Shown in pieces: positions 16,802-27,700 of a stretch of 64,000 bases of DNA; within the stretch, counting starts at the first letter, position 1; each line of letters starts with the position of its first letter. The position numbers and the translations under genes were made by a program. Under the pieces are notes generated by a model. That model had not been told where the DNA came from and ran no database searches. It worked only from the letters and a program-made list of their open reading frames with translations. The DNA comes from BRH-c25 sp035627615. Lineage in GTDB: Bacteria; Bacillota; Clostridia; Lutisporales; Lutisporaceae. Location: NCBI GenBank assembly GCA_035627615.1, contig DASPLL010000017.1:62001-126000 (forward strand), written 5' to 3'.

Positions 16802-18355
16802 ATGATAGGGTTTCTTTCCGGGGTGTTATTCATATTTGGAATATCCTTTTTCCTGCTCTTCTTATATTCGTTATCCAAGCAGAGAAATAGTCTCTCTGCT
16901 CCTTTTTCTATCATGTGCCTGGCAATTGCCGTTTACATTACAGGTTATGGATTTGAGCTTCAGGCTGATAATGTTGAACAGATAAAATTCTTTCTGAAAA
17001 TGGAGTACTTTGGTGCGCCATTTATGTCTGCTTTTTGGATGATATTCTCTTACAAGTTCCATTTTAAAAAGAAAGCTTCATTAAATATTACCATATTAAT
17101 CATGGTTTTACCCTTAGTGACACTTTTTCTCAGCGTCACTAATGAATTCCATCATTTAATTTATACTGATGTTTCTGCGTTTGAAATTGACGGCTACCTG
17201 GTAGCCAAGCTATCGAGGGGACCTTGGTATTTTGTGAATATTGTTTATGCATATTCAGTGCAGTTGTTCGGGGCAACCGCTTTTTTCAGTGCTTGGCGCA
17301 AAACCGGATACAAAACCGGAACTCAGCCTTATTGGATGTTTTTAGGCTCAATATGGCCGGGTCTGGTAAATATATTGTATATCGCAGGCTTATCACCTTT
17401 GGGTTTGGATCTTACACCTTTTGGACTCAGCCTGTCAGCCATATTTTTTTATATTGCCTTATTCCATTATGATTTTCTTGAACTGAAGGAAATAGTAAAG
17501 GATGTTGCTTTCTTGGAAATCAATGAAGGTATTATTGTAATTGATGATAAAAACAGATTAATTGATTTTAACAAGGCCGGTAAGAAAATATTCGACTGGC
17601 TGGACTTGAAGCATATTGGAATTGAATTTTCCACTTTCAAGGAAGGTAAAGCGATTTTGGCGCAAAAAAGTGACCTGTTTGAAATGAAGCTTTCAAATAA
17701 AACCTCACATAAGTATTTCGAATTCCGCAAAACTGCACTGAATGAAAATAATAAAACTGTTGGTTATGTTTACTTCATACAGGATGTTTCAAAGCAGAAG
17801 GAAATGATCCAGGTGCTGAATGACATGGCCGACTATGATTCTCTCACCCAGATATATAACAGGAGAAGACTTATGGAAGAAGCAGAAAAAGAACTTTTGA
17901 AGTCCGGAAGAAATAGTCACTTTATTTCAATTCTCATGATTGATATTGATCACTTTAAGATGATTAATGATAGGTATGGTCATCTGGCAGGGGATAAAGT
18001 ATTGAAAACATTGGCAAAAGTATGCAAGGCGAGGATAAGACGTACAGATATTATTGGAAGATTTGGCGGTGAGGAGTTTCTGATCATATTGCCCGAGGCT
18101 AATAGGGATATTGCTTTTAAGGTTGCTACAAGCATCAAAGAATCCATCGCTAATATGAAAATTCCATTCCAGGCTGAGATTATAAGGACTACTATAAGCA
18201 TAGGCATTGAAACAGCCATAATTGCTGAAAAAAACCATAGTGTTGATAAATTGATAAATAATGCAGATATGGCTTTATATATGGCCAAAAATAATGGAAG
18301 AAACCGAGTAATCAGTTATGATGAGGATGGAGAGCTTTTTAATTTTAAAAAATAA
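16802..18355 (+). CDS. 7TM-PAS-GGDEF diguanylate cyclase
   Basis: 517 residues from ATG 16802, which follows AGGGGGC; the longer frame from 16745 lacks a ribosome binding site. Residues ~1-220 form seven membrane helices of the type found at the N-terminus of some histidine kinases. A PAS-like domain follows (~235-340). Residues ~350-510 are GGDEF: DSLTQIYNRRR, MIDIDHFKMIND, active-site RFGGEEF. The intact GGEEF loop predicts diguanylate cyclase activity. It is divergent from an HD-GYP two-component system, suggesting opposed control of cyclic di-GMP at one locus. Confidence 0.92.
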   Translation: MIGFLSGVLFIFGISFFLLFLYSLSKQRNSLSAPFSIMCLAIAVYITGYGFELQADNVEQIKFFLKMEYFGAPFMSAFWMIFSYKFHFKKKASLNITILIMVLPLVTLFLSVTNEFHHLIYTDVSAFEIDGYLVAKLSRGPWYFVNIVYAYSVQLFGATAFFSAWRKTGYKTGTQPYWMFLGSIWPGLVNILYIAGLSPLGLDLTPFGLSLSAIFFYIALFHYDFLELKEIVKDVAFLEINEGIIVIDDKNRLIDFNKAGKKIFDWLDLKHIGIEFSTFKEGKAILAQKSDLFEMKLSNKTSHKYFEFRKTALNENNKTVGYVYFIQDVSKQKEMIQVLNDMADYDSLTQIYNRRRLMEEAEKELLKSGRNSHFISILMIDIDHFKMINDRYGHLAGDKVLKTLAKVCKARIRRTDIIGRFGGEEFLIILPEANRDIAFKVATSIKESIANMKIPFQAEIIRTTISIGIETAIIAEKNHSVDKLINNADMALYMAKNNGRNRVISYDEDGELFNFKK

Positions 18356-18369
18356 GCATGCCACATAAA

Positions 18370-18410
18370 AAGGCCTCCGGTATGGAAAGTTAATCCGTAT
18401 CGGAGGCCTT
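18370..18410. terminator. Bidirectional terminator
   Basis: A stem of about 16 bp (AAGGCCTCCGGTATGG with CCGTATCGGAGGCCTT, including G-T pairs) and a 9-nt loop. On the minus strand TTTTT follows, serving the SLH gene; on the plus strand CTTAATTAT follows. Confidence 0.8.
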
Positions 18411-18438
18411 CTTAATTATGCAGTCACTTGTGCAAAGT

Positions 18439-21400
18439 TTAATGAAGCCAATTAGAGATTATTGAAGCCGCTTCTTCTCTGGTTAAATTGTTGTTCGGCT
18501 TAAAGGTATTATCCGGATTGCCCTTGATTATCTTTTTATTAACGAGCGCTCCTATATAGTCTTTGGCCCATGAGGGCATCTGATTTTTGTCTGCAAAACT
18601 GATCTTTGTATCTCCCAGTTCCTCAAGAGTCCTGCCTATGATTGTTGCTGCTTCAGCTTTAGTTATCGGTGCATCCCCATCAAAGACATATCCATTCTTC
18701 GTACCTTTTCCTTTAACAATATCGTGTTTAAAAGCTAAAGCTGCATATTTCCTGCCCCAGGCCGGAATTTTTGCCTTATCTGCAAAGGGCAGCTCACTAT
18801 TATCTTGTACACTGCTGATTCCGCCGGTATTCAGCATTGCTTCCACTACAAGCTTGGTAAACTCCAGTCTTGATATGTTTCTTGCAGGCTCATACTTATA
18901 CCCTTTCCCATACTCTATTCCGCTTACTACTCCAAGGGAATACAGGCCTTTGATATAATTTTCCGACCATCTTCCTTTTATATCGGTGAAATTAAGCATA
19001 CCGGCATCTTCCATCAAGGTATATTTGCTGAAATGATCAATATTAACGCTTATCTCCCCTGTGCTTATGTCGGCCTTTCCACCCAGGTACTGCCACTTTC
19101 CGAAGCTTTCATTGAAATAATATATTCCAACCTTGCTAATGTCGTTAATCTTGCTCTTGTCATATTTGAAGGTTAACCGGAGAGGTTCCCTGAAGCTGTT
19201 ATTTGATCTGACAAACTGCAGTTCGTAAATAGGACTGAGAAGCTTTCTGTCCCTGTCATTCTCATTGATGTAGTTCCTGTTATCCTCCACAATTCCCACC
19301 AGCAGCTTATCCTTTTGCCCTACCGAATTGCCAGGTATGCTTATGCGGGCATCGTTGCTTATAAAAACTGTATTTGGTTGACCTGCATCAACATCAAAAG
19401 TATTGACTATCTCAATGTCCTGCTCACTTCCGATAATATTTGCCAATATCTTCTCCAGTTCCCTGTCGACATATTTATCATTGCTGCTGTTATTGTTTCT
19501 TCTGCCGCTATTAATGTTATCATTCCTGTCTGCGTCAGGAGCTCCGCCGTTATCATCTCCATCGTCCGGAGCTCCACTGCCATCCCCGTCATCCGGAGCT
19601 CCACTGCCATCCCCATCATCCGGAGTTCCGCCGTCATCCCCGTCATCCGGAGTTCCGCCGTCATCAATAATATCTGTCTTTGGAAGCACCCTGATACTGA
19701 TGGCATCATCAAAGGAATAATCTTCGGAAATATAGTATGCCGCCTTTAATATCAGGTCTCCGTTGCTTATGGTCTGCAGCCGCCCGTCAGCATTAACCTC
19801 AGCCAGGGACTGGCCCTCAAGCAGGGACCATTCCACACCGTCACTGATGGATATCTCTCTACCTTTGTCATCTACGGCTATGGCTTCAAAATCCTGTGAA
19901 TCACCTGCATTAAGTTCCTTTACAACAGGTCTGACATAAATTCTATCTATTGCTTTTACTGTATCATTTACTACCTCAGTCTCGTATCTGGTAATGTTAT
20001 TTGCCTTATCTGTGGCCTCAATAGTGATTTTCTGCTTCAGGCTGTCACCAAAGGAAAGGCTTTTTTCAAAGTTACCATTACTGTCAATAACTGCGCTCAG
20101 CCCATTTACCGTAATGGTAGCACTCTTCTCTCCTATTCCCTTAACTAGAATTTCACCTTCTTCACTAAGCTGTCCCTGTACCGGGCTGCTTATCATTAAC
20201 AGGGGAGCAGTCCGGTCAATAGTAAAATTGACTGTTTTTGAAGAAGTATCTCCACTGCCGTTTACTGTGACAAATTCCACATTGTAGCTTCCGTCTTCTG
20301 CAGGAATCACAGCTTCAAAGGCATTTCCCTCAGCCTCTTTCAAAAATACCCCGTTGACAAGCACTTCTGTGGAAACATTGCTTTGATCCGCTGAGAAAGT
20401 CAGCGTTACCTTATCTTTGTTGGATATTTTGGTCATTATTCCTTCGTTATTGTATCCATCAACAAAGCTTTCATCCAGCTGTATATCGATTACTGCCGGA
20501 TCAGGCTCGGGCAGATACACTGTCCCGGAATATGCTGTATCGCTGTAATGCATGGTGTAGCTTTCGTCAGTACCCACCTTTCTGCTGGTGACTATGCCTA
20601 CCCTGTATTCTGCACGGGGCTTCAGCCCGCCCTTTTCATCGGAGCCCTGCAGCTGATACTGTCCTCCAAGCAAAATGCTCCTATCGTCAGCATCGGTAAA
20701 TTGATGTCCGATGCTTTCAATAATATTACCATCTTTGTCATAGACTGTAATGATATATCCGTTTATGCCCTCTTCGCCGGCTGCTTCCCAGTCAACCTTA
20801 AGCAATCCGTCACCATAAGGCTCCATATTTACACCGGTCACTTCCCCGGGCTTATGCGGATCAACTACATGAACCATTGTGTCAGTATATATGCTGTCAT
20901 ATCCAAAATCGCTCTTCTCGATGGTTGCCCTGATATAATAATCTCCTTCCTCCACACCTGCAGGCACCGATACCTCCTGGTGCCCAAGGGCGCCGTCTAT
21001 GCCTTGGACCAGCTGCAAACCCGCTTCATCCGGACCCTTTGCAAGATATATATCTACAGTAGAACCTTCTGCATACTCTGCATTCCATTCAACATTATAT
21101 TTGTTTTCTTCAATTCCATTCACACTTATACTGTTAAAACCCGGAGCAGGCTTTACATCCATCAGGCCGGATATTACAGGCTTGTCCGATACAATCCTCC
21201 ACTGTCCGTTCTCAGGTTCGACAATGGAGATATATACATATTGCTCCAATTCTCCCGTACTGCTGGACTCAGCCTGTATCTCCTGGTATAGCATGTTCGG
21301 ATCTCCGGAGCTGCTGTCCAAACCTATTAACTGGTATTCGTCCCCATCAGGTCTGAAAACCTGGATGTTAGGCTTATCTCCGGTATATTTGAATTCCATC

Positions 21401-24400
21401 AAGGCAATTTTTTGGTCTAATATATTCATGAAGTGCTCCTGATCTCCGGCAGCAGCTAAAACCAGGCCTTCCCGATATTCCTTCCCCAATGCCGCGTAGT
21501 AGGTTTTGGAAGTACCCAGCCTTTTTATATTGCTGCCCACCACCATGAGCATATCATCCCCGTCTTCCTCTCTCAGAGTCGTGGAATATATCCCGCTTCC
21601 CATGACAGTCGGCATGTAATTACCGGCAGAGGCTACATCGAAGTCTACTCCCTTACCCCAGTAATAGGTTAAACCCACAGGAATACGTATTATTTTTACA
21701 GTACCCCATATTTTCTTGTTGTTTGCACCGAATTCAGCACCTAGAAGCTCCTGCCCTCCGACTAAAAATACATCATCAGGTACGCTGACTGTGGCACTTA
21801 CTATGCCTTCCCACTTGTCTTCCCCGATATGAAGGCTGACCTCCCCCTCGATTATCTCAAAAAGGGAAAGCTTGGCTGCCAGGTCAAGGGAAATGGGGCG
21901 CGCCCATCTTAACCCTACTCTTACCTCTTCCAGGGCTTTTATTTTAGCAATTTCACCTTCCCCTTCGAGAAGAAAGCCCTCTTTGCTTATACTTAGCTTT
22001 GCATCAAGCTTTATTACCTTTGCAAAATCTATTGCTGTCATCAGTATGACCTGCAGGGGAGGCAGGCTGCTGTCTCCGGTCAGTGTTCCATACAGGTCCT
22101 CTACTCCGCCGCCTACCTTGGTAATGAAGATTCCGGTAGGCCCTACAGGTACCCCCGGCTCGTAGCCTCCAGCCAGAACAATATCGTCAGGCAGGTAATT
22201 TCCTGTACTTTGATTTTTCATGAAGGTAAGGTTTATATAGGCCTCGACTATCTTGATATTTACCTGGCCTTCTATTCCATATATGTCGTCAATCGTATTA
22301 ATGGTCAGCTTTGCTTCAAATCCATCCTGAATCCACGATATCGGGATCAGGTCCTTAGGCATTTTCAATTCTGTTTCCGAGTCAATGCCAATAAAACCGA
22401 ATTCTTCATCCTCCATTCCGAACAGTACCTTGGATATATCCGCTTTGAAGCCCGATTCGTCCTCTTCTTCTTCATCTCCACCTGATTCTGAGGAATCTGA
22501 TTCTTTATCCTTTTCTTTATCCTTGCCAAAAGGGATCGGAAGCTCAATGCTTCCCCCAAAGGACACTCCGCTTTCCAGGATAACTGCATTTTCTATCTCT
22601 ATTGCAAAGCCTGCCACCCATTTCAGAACTTTTCCTATACCGGTAAACTCCACTTCTACATTTGACTCTTCATTTTCCTCATCAGCAAATTCCTTAACAT
22701 AGTTTTCTTCATCGGTTATATTTATCTCAAAATCCCACCACCAGAAGGAAAACCCGTTTTCGAGAGTAAGTGTGCCGTCTCCGGTTATGGATACGGTATC
22801 AATACCGTCCACTGCTGCGGTATCATCCACCTTCTGTATGACCAGAGGCTGTCCGCTGTATTGAAGAACAGAGTTAATCACTGTCTTTTCAGCTTCGGAA
22901 TAAGCCCTGTAAACAGTGTTTCCCCCTTCCTCGGTAGTTCTTATATCCCCTTTGATTTTCATTATTATATCTTCGCCCGCCGCCAGTCCGTCTTCTATCT
23001 GCTTCAGGCGTTCTTCGTCCTCTGCTGTTTCTATGGTATACTGCCACTCACCTTCAACCTTTGCCTTCTTGATATACAATATCCCGTAGGACCTGGACTT
23101 AAACCTCCCATCATCAGTCATTTCAAGCTTGTGAGGCAGAAGCTTGTCCCCAATATCGGCATAGTCATGCTGCAGCCTTATTGAGTATTTTCCCTTTTCC
23201 AGGTTATTGTCAAGGCTTGCAGTTATTGAGTCCTCTTTAACTATGATATTATCTCTCAATATCTGCACAGTTTCCTTGGTCTGATCATTAATAAGCAGCA
23301 TTTTCCACAAGCCTGTGCTCTCATATACGTCATATCCCTTACCTTTTATAGTAAAGGTTTTCATGCCCTGATAGTACAGCTTGCCGGGGGTCACATTCTG
23401 GAACTGTATCACCGGAGGCTCCCCTGCCGTTCCGGGAATGATTATGTATTTGCCCTTGGATACTGGCTCAGTGCTATTGTCGCTGCTTATATCGACCCTG
23501 AACTGTCTTGATACGTAGCTGCTGCTGTTTTGGGCACGTACTTCCCACTTGAAGGTATGCAGCTCGTTCCTCTTGATTACATCTTTTGATATATAGGGCA
23601 CCTGGCCTTCTGTCAGCTCAAGCCCCTCACCCAGTATCAAAGAAGCTGTTACATTGGTCAGATTGCTTGCATCACTAAGTGTATTGTCTATTTCTGCAAT
23701 AATTTCAAAGGTATCCTCAACATAACCGGTTTTTCTTTCATTTAATACCAGCTTTTCGGGAGCATTGAGATTTATGCTGAATTTTGCACCGTCGTTGACA
23801 TTCTGGAAATTTCCGATACCATAATAGGTTTCAAATACCTTTTTTTCTCCGGGTCCTATGCTTATGGGCTTCCAGTATAAAGCCACCGCACTGTCCGCAG
23901 AGCCGTACCTGTTGTCTGTTTTGGTGAAGTCCATGGCTGCATCGGCCGAATAGTCCCATTTTGTCTCTGACAGACCGTTCCAATGGCCGATCAACATTTC
24001 ATCAGGACTCAGATTCCCCCAGCCCTGGGTAAACCCGTAGGATATTACGGCAGGTGCGAACAGATTGTCTATACTTCTCCAGTACTGCGGTATATCCTTG
24101 CCCTCAAGCTTTATTTCTTTGGTTATGGGAGACTGGGAGCCGGCAATGGTAATCGGCGCTCCGTCATTGGAGCCCAGCATGGTATCCAGAAGCATTCTGA
24201 CGCCTATGCTTTTGTTGCTGCTGTCCTTGTTCTCTACCTCATAGGTTATCCTGACATTTCCTACACTGGGGTTATCCGCATCCTCCAGAAGCTCAAGCCT
24301 CTGGGTAATATGCACAGTACCGATTGCCCATGTGGAAGTATTCACCTTACCAAGAATCCGGGGTGTACTCGTAAAGACTCCCCCCAGATTCAGAAATCCA

Positions 24401-24708
24401 TAGTTGTTTCCGTATATGTAATCCTCTCCGTCTATCCTGAAGGTAGCGAAGGATGTCTCCGGCTTGTTTTCCTCAAACAGCAGCCTGCTTTTTTCATCCT
24501 CCTTGAAGGGCACCCCTTCATCGGTTTTGATGCTGAAACGCCCGTTTTCTGCTGCAACAGAATATTGGACGAAGCTGTTGGTCACTCTCAGAACACCATC
24601 TTCGTTGCTTTCTGCGTAGACCGCTATATTTGCAGCATTAAGAAGCAGCAGAAATGACAATAGTATGCTTATTGAACTTTTGAACAAATTGTTTTTACGC
24701 TTTACCAT
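18439..24708 (-). CDS. Giant SLH-anchored surface protein (~2,090 aa)
   Basis: ATG 24708 lies one base after the stop of the preceding giant gene and has AAGGGGGTG upstream, so the two genes form an operon. Residues 1-32 are a signal peptide (AVYA). The N-terminal ~430 residues form an unrecognised beta-rich domain; a Glu/Asp/Ser-rich segment lies near 740. FN3-like and Ig-like modules cover ~1280-1690 (TIDRTAP, ATDKANN). An Asp/Gly/Pro linker follows at ~1673-1736, then a ZU5-like module (ISIPGNS ... HFSKYTLM). Three SLH domains at 1908-2089 (FTDIKGRW, ISRLEFTKL, ITKAEAATI, LTREEAASI) should attach it to the secondary wall polymer. It is probably a structural or adhesive S-layer-associated protein; no catalytic motif is visible. 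Confidence 0.87.
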   Translation of the reverse strand: MVKRKNNLFKSSISILLSFLLLLNAANIAVYAESNEDGVLRVTNSFVQYSVAAENGRFSIKTDEGVPFKEDEKSRLLFEENKPETSFATFRIDGEDYIYGNNYGFLNLGGVFTSTPRILGKVNTSTWAIGTVHITQRLELLEDADNPSVGNVRITYEVENKDSSNKSIGVRMLLDTMLGSNDGAPITIAGSQSPITKEIKLEGKDIPQYWRSIDNLFAPAVISYGFTQGWGNLSPDEMLIGHWNGLSETKWDYSADAAMDFTKTDNRYGSADSAVALYWKPISIGPGEKKVFETYYGIGNFQNVNDGAKFSINLNAPEKLVLNERKTGYVEDTFEIIAEIDNTLSDASNLTNVTASLILGEGLELTEGQVPYISKDVIKRNELHTFKWEVRAQNSSSYVSRQFRVDISSDNSTEPVSKGKYIIIPGTAGEPPVIQFQNVTPGKLYYQGMKTFTIKGKGYDVYESTGLWKMLLINDQTKETVQILRDNIIVKEDSITASLDNNLEKGKYSIRLQHDYADIGDKLLPHKLEMTDDGRFKSRSYGILYIKKAKVEGEWQYTIETAEDEERLKQIEDGLAAGEDIIMKIKGDIRTTEEGGNTVYRAYSEAEKTVINSVLQYSGQPLVIQKVDDTAAVDGIDTVSITGDGTLTLENGFSFWWWDFEINITDEENYVKEFADEENEESNVEVEFTGIGKVLKWVAGFAIEIENAVILESGVSFGGSIELPIPFGKDKEKDKESDSSESGGDEEEEDESGFKADISKVLFGMEDEEFGFIGIDSETELKMPKDLIPISWIQDGFEAKLTINTIDDIYGIEGQVNIKIVEAYINLTFMKNQSTGNYLPDDIVLAGGYEPGVPVGPTGIFITKVGGGVEDLYGTLTGDSSLPPLQVILMTAIDFAKVIKLDAKLSISKEGFLLEGEGEIAKIKALEEVRVGLRWARPISLDLAAKLSLFEIIEGEVSLHIGEDKWEGIVSATVSVPDDVFLVGGQELLGAEFGANNKKIWGTVKIIRIPVGLTYYWGKGVDFDVASAGNYMPTVMGSGIYSTTLREEDGDDMLMVVGSNIKRLGTSKTYYAALGKEYREGLVLAAAGDQEHFMNILDQKIALMEFKYTGDKPNIQVFRPDGDEYQLIGLDSSSGDPNMLYQEIQAESSSTGELEQYVYISIVEPENGQWRIVSDKPVISGLMDVKPAPGFNSISVNGIEENKYNVEWNAEYAEGSTVDIYLAKGPDEAGLQLVQGIDGALGHQEVSVPAGVEEGDYYIRATIEKSDFGYDSIYTDTMVHVVDPHKPGEVTGVNMEPYGDGLLKVDWEAAGEEGINGYIITVYDKDGNIIESIGHQFTDADDRSILLGGQYQLQGSDEKGGLKPRAEYRVGIVTSRKVGTDESYTMHYSDTAYSGTVYLPEPDPAVIDIQLDESFVDGYNNEGIMTKISNKDKVTLTFSADQSNVSTEVLVNGVFLKEAEGNAFEAVIPAEDGSYNVEFVTVNGSGDTSSKTVNFTIDRTAPLLMISSPVQGQLSEEGEILVKGIGEKSATITVNGLSAVIDSNGNFEKSLSFGDSLKQKITIEATDKANNITRYETEVVNDTVKAIDRIYVRPVVKELNAGDSQDFEAIAVDDKGREISISDGVEWSLLEGQSLAEVNADGRLQTISNGDLILKAAYYISEDYSFDDAISIRVLPKTDIIDDGGTPDDGDDGGTPDDGDGSGAPDDGDGSGAPDDGDDNGGAPDADRNDNINSGRRNNNSSNDKYVDRELEKILANIIGSEQDIEIVNTFDVDAGQPNTVFISNDARISIPGNSVGQKDKLLVGIVEDNRNYINENDRDRKLLSPIYELQFVRSNNSFREPLRLTFKYDKSKINDISKVGIYYFNESFGKWQYLGGKADISTGEISVNIDHFSKYTLMEDAGMLNFTDIKGRWSENYIKGLYSLGVVSGIEYGKGYKYEPARNISRLEFTKLVVEAMLNTGGISSVQDNSELPFADKAKIPAWGRKYAALAFKHDIVKGKGTKNGYVFDGDAPITKAEAATIIGRTLEELGDTKISFADKNQMPSWAKDYIGALVNKKIIKGNPDNTFKPNNNLTREEAASIISNWLH
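19567..19664 (-). repeat. 27-bp tandem repeat encoding an Asp/Gly/Pro linker
   Basis: Units start at 19567, 19594, 19621 and 19648, each 27 bp except the last, which is partial in this count. Each encodes nine residues of the type DDGDGSGAP. The first two units and the last two form two near-identical pairs, showing recent slippage or unequal exchange. Copy number is likely to vary between strains. Confidence 0.85.
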
Positions 24709-24709
24709 A

Positions 24710-27700
24710 CTACTGCACCCCCTTATTTCCAATTGACTTTATGAAAATCCTTATCAGCTCTGCATTTCTTTCCTGGTCCTGTATATAGAAGGTATAGTAT
24801 CCCGTAGCCGGTGCATTGAAGACATAGCCTTCTGTCTTACCAAGAATATTCGCCATGGACTTCATATCCCCCTGGCTCAGGTACCCCTGCTTCCACCTGA
24901 CCTCTACCTCACCCTGGCTGTTCATGACAGATATATTCAGCTGAGGTGTATCGAAAGCCATAGAGTCCAATTGTGTATCAAGACCGTTAATAAATACCCT
25001 ATATGCATCTGGCGAAATAACTGCGACGTTCCTGTTCACTGCAGTTGTATTTCCCGCCCTGTCGGTGACACTGTAACTGACCTGGTACTGTCCTGCCCTG
25101 GTTATATCAAGACCTCTTTTATCTATCAAAACCTTCTCTGTCATATCGGTTCTTTCTCCGTCAACCGGGTCATATGCGGTAAAATCATTTAATTCATGCT
25201 TCTCATTAATCTTTAATACAAGTCTGTTTTCCAAGTTGAACGTGATTACCGGGGACACCTTATCGATATTGTTAACAGTGGCATATGCAGTTGTTTCATT
25301 TCCCAGCATATCCGACACCCTGAATTTGAAGGTTCCGTTTTCCTTGAACTCAAAGGTTCTGCTTCCGTTATTATTAAGGACTATTATATCTTCATTTGAT
25401 GTAACAGTGGCTGTTACATTTTTATTTGTGTAATCCACAGTACTATATGTCACCGATACCACCGGAGGAATATTATCTATATTACCTACCTCCGCCTTTA
25501 CTTCGCTCCAGTTGCCGGCTGTATCCATCAGCTGGAATGTGAAAGCTCCGTTTCCAAAGAATACTCTTTCCTTCAGGTTGAAGTTGTTCATCACTGTGAA
25601 TTCCTCATCGGCCTGCACTGTTGCAATCACAGGGTCCCGTGTAATTTCAAGGGTACTATAGCTAACCCTTCCTGCAGGGGCAAGCCTGTCGATATTATAA
25701 ACACTGGCTGTCACTGTGTTTTCATTCTGTGCCGGGTCCGTGAGGATGAAGATGTAATCTCCGTTATCCGGGGCTTCATACAGTATAAAACCGTCCTTTT
25801 CCTTTACCAGTATTTTTTCAGGCGCAGTAACCTCAGCCTCTTCAGACAATGTCAGACGTATCTCCACATTTTCATTGGTTATTTCCGTGGTGGAATAGCC
25901 CACTTCTGCCGTAGGAGGCAGCTTGTCTATATTATTTACTGCCGCTGTCAATGTTCCTTCGTTTCCTGCGGCATCCACCAGCTTGAAGGTGTAATTCCCG
26001 TTATCGGCTGCAATATAACTCGTATTCGGTACTTTAACAGCCATGCCCTCCGGGTGGATGACCTGCACGGCTGCGTTACTGTTATCCGAAGCCCCGACAA
26101 TGATCTCAACACCCTTATTCGTCTTATTGGCAGCATCATACCTCAATACTCCCGTGGGAGAGGTTTTGTCTATCCAGTCGACCTCTGCGGTGACTTCACT
26201 GGTATTGCCGGCAGTATCCCTCAATGTAAAGGTGAAGCTTCCGTTCTGATAGAAGGTATACTCCCTGTTCCCGTCATTGTTCATTACCTGTATTTCTTCA
26301 TTTGCACTTACCGTGGCAGTAACGGTGTCCTTTGTCCATGCATCAGGGGTATAGACTATTGCGCCCTGTGGTGCATCCCTGTCAATGTTGCCGATGACTG
26401 CAGTCAAAACTGCTTCATTCCCTGATACATCCCTCAGAATAAAATCGTACTCTCCATTTTGAGAAACTATATAGGTATTTCCATTGGCCTCCTTTAGTAC
26501 AGCACCTTCAGGAGATATGACCTCCACACCCTGGTTCGTATTGTCACTGGTCAGGATGGTCACTTCAATGTTGTCACGGGTTTTCTGGGTCTTGCTGTAT
26601 ATTGCTTCTCCCTGTGGAGGTATCTTGTCAATGTTATTAACTACTATATTCACAGTATCGTAATTACCTGTGACGCAGTCCCTGACGACAAAGCTGAAAG
26701 AACCGTTTTCCCTCAGTTCATATACTGCTTTTACTACGGTGCCGTCACTTTCAAAATCACTGAACAGGAATTCATAATCCAGATCCTCCGGCAGGTTAAA
26801 GTCCTTAAGTTCCCTCCTGGGCTCACCATATACTGCCATTGTTACGGTCACATTGTCTTTGGTCCAATCGGTAGCAGAATATATAACAGCTGCATGTGGA
26901 AGGTTTTTATCTATCCAATTCACGGAAGCCTCCGCTGCGCCTGTATTCCCTGATCTGTCTTCATACATGAAGGTGAAGCTTCCATTATCGCTAAAGGTAT
27001 AATAGCTGCTGCCGCCGGGAGTATTTGTGACCGCTGCGGGCTCGTCAAATTCAATGTATGCAGTTACAGGATTTGCCGTTCTGTTGGTATTGCTGTAGCT
27101 TATGGTCGGATTAGGCGGCGTATTGTCCAGAACGTATTTGTTGCTCCGTAGGATCGTTGTATTTCCCAGGCTGTCGGAAGCTTTTACATGGAGATACCAT
27201 TCTCCGTCTGTATCACTGATATTTATCTGTTCTCCCCTGACGGCCGGCTGCCATCCGGTGTCATAAAGTCCCGGACTGACAGTGTTTTTGCTCCATTGAT
27301 AATAGTAGCTGTCGGGAAGCTCAGTTTTCAGCGCTGCTCCTTCAAATTGCACCGTGTCAGTTATATTCACTGATGTGCCTGCAGTCATGGAAGCATTGCT
27401 GTTCCCATTAGCTGCAAACGAAATCTCCGGTCCGGACTTGTCTATCCAGTTCACCAGTGCGCTTATTACAGTCTTGTTCCCTGCTTTGTCCATTATGGTA
27501 AAATCCAGTCTTCCATTGTTCCTGAACAAATAGGAATACTCATTATTTGCCTGGTCATGGACGATTCCTTCATTTGCACTCAATAAGCTTACTTCCAGGG
27601 GATCCCTGTAGATTACGGCATCCCCTTCCATATAAGAATCCTTTATGTTTCCAAGTACCGCAGCCACATCACCGGAAACCCACCGGTCCATTATTGAATA

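Noticed and set aside
19403..19749. Long plus-strand and minus-strand frames over the Asp/Gly/Pro linker.
   Set aside because: They arise from the tandem repeat in the SLH protein gene and have repetitive, non-natural composition.
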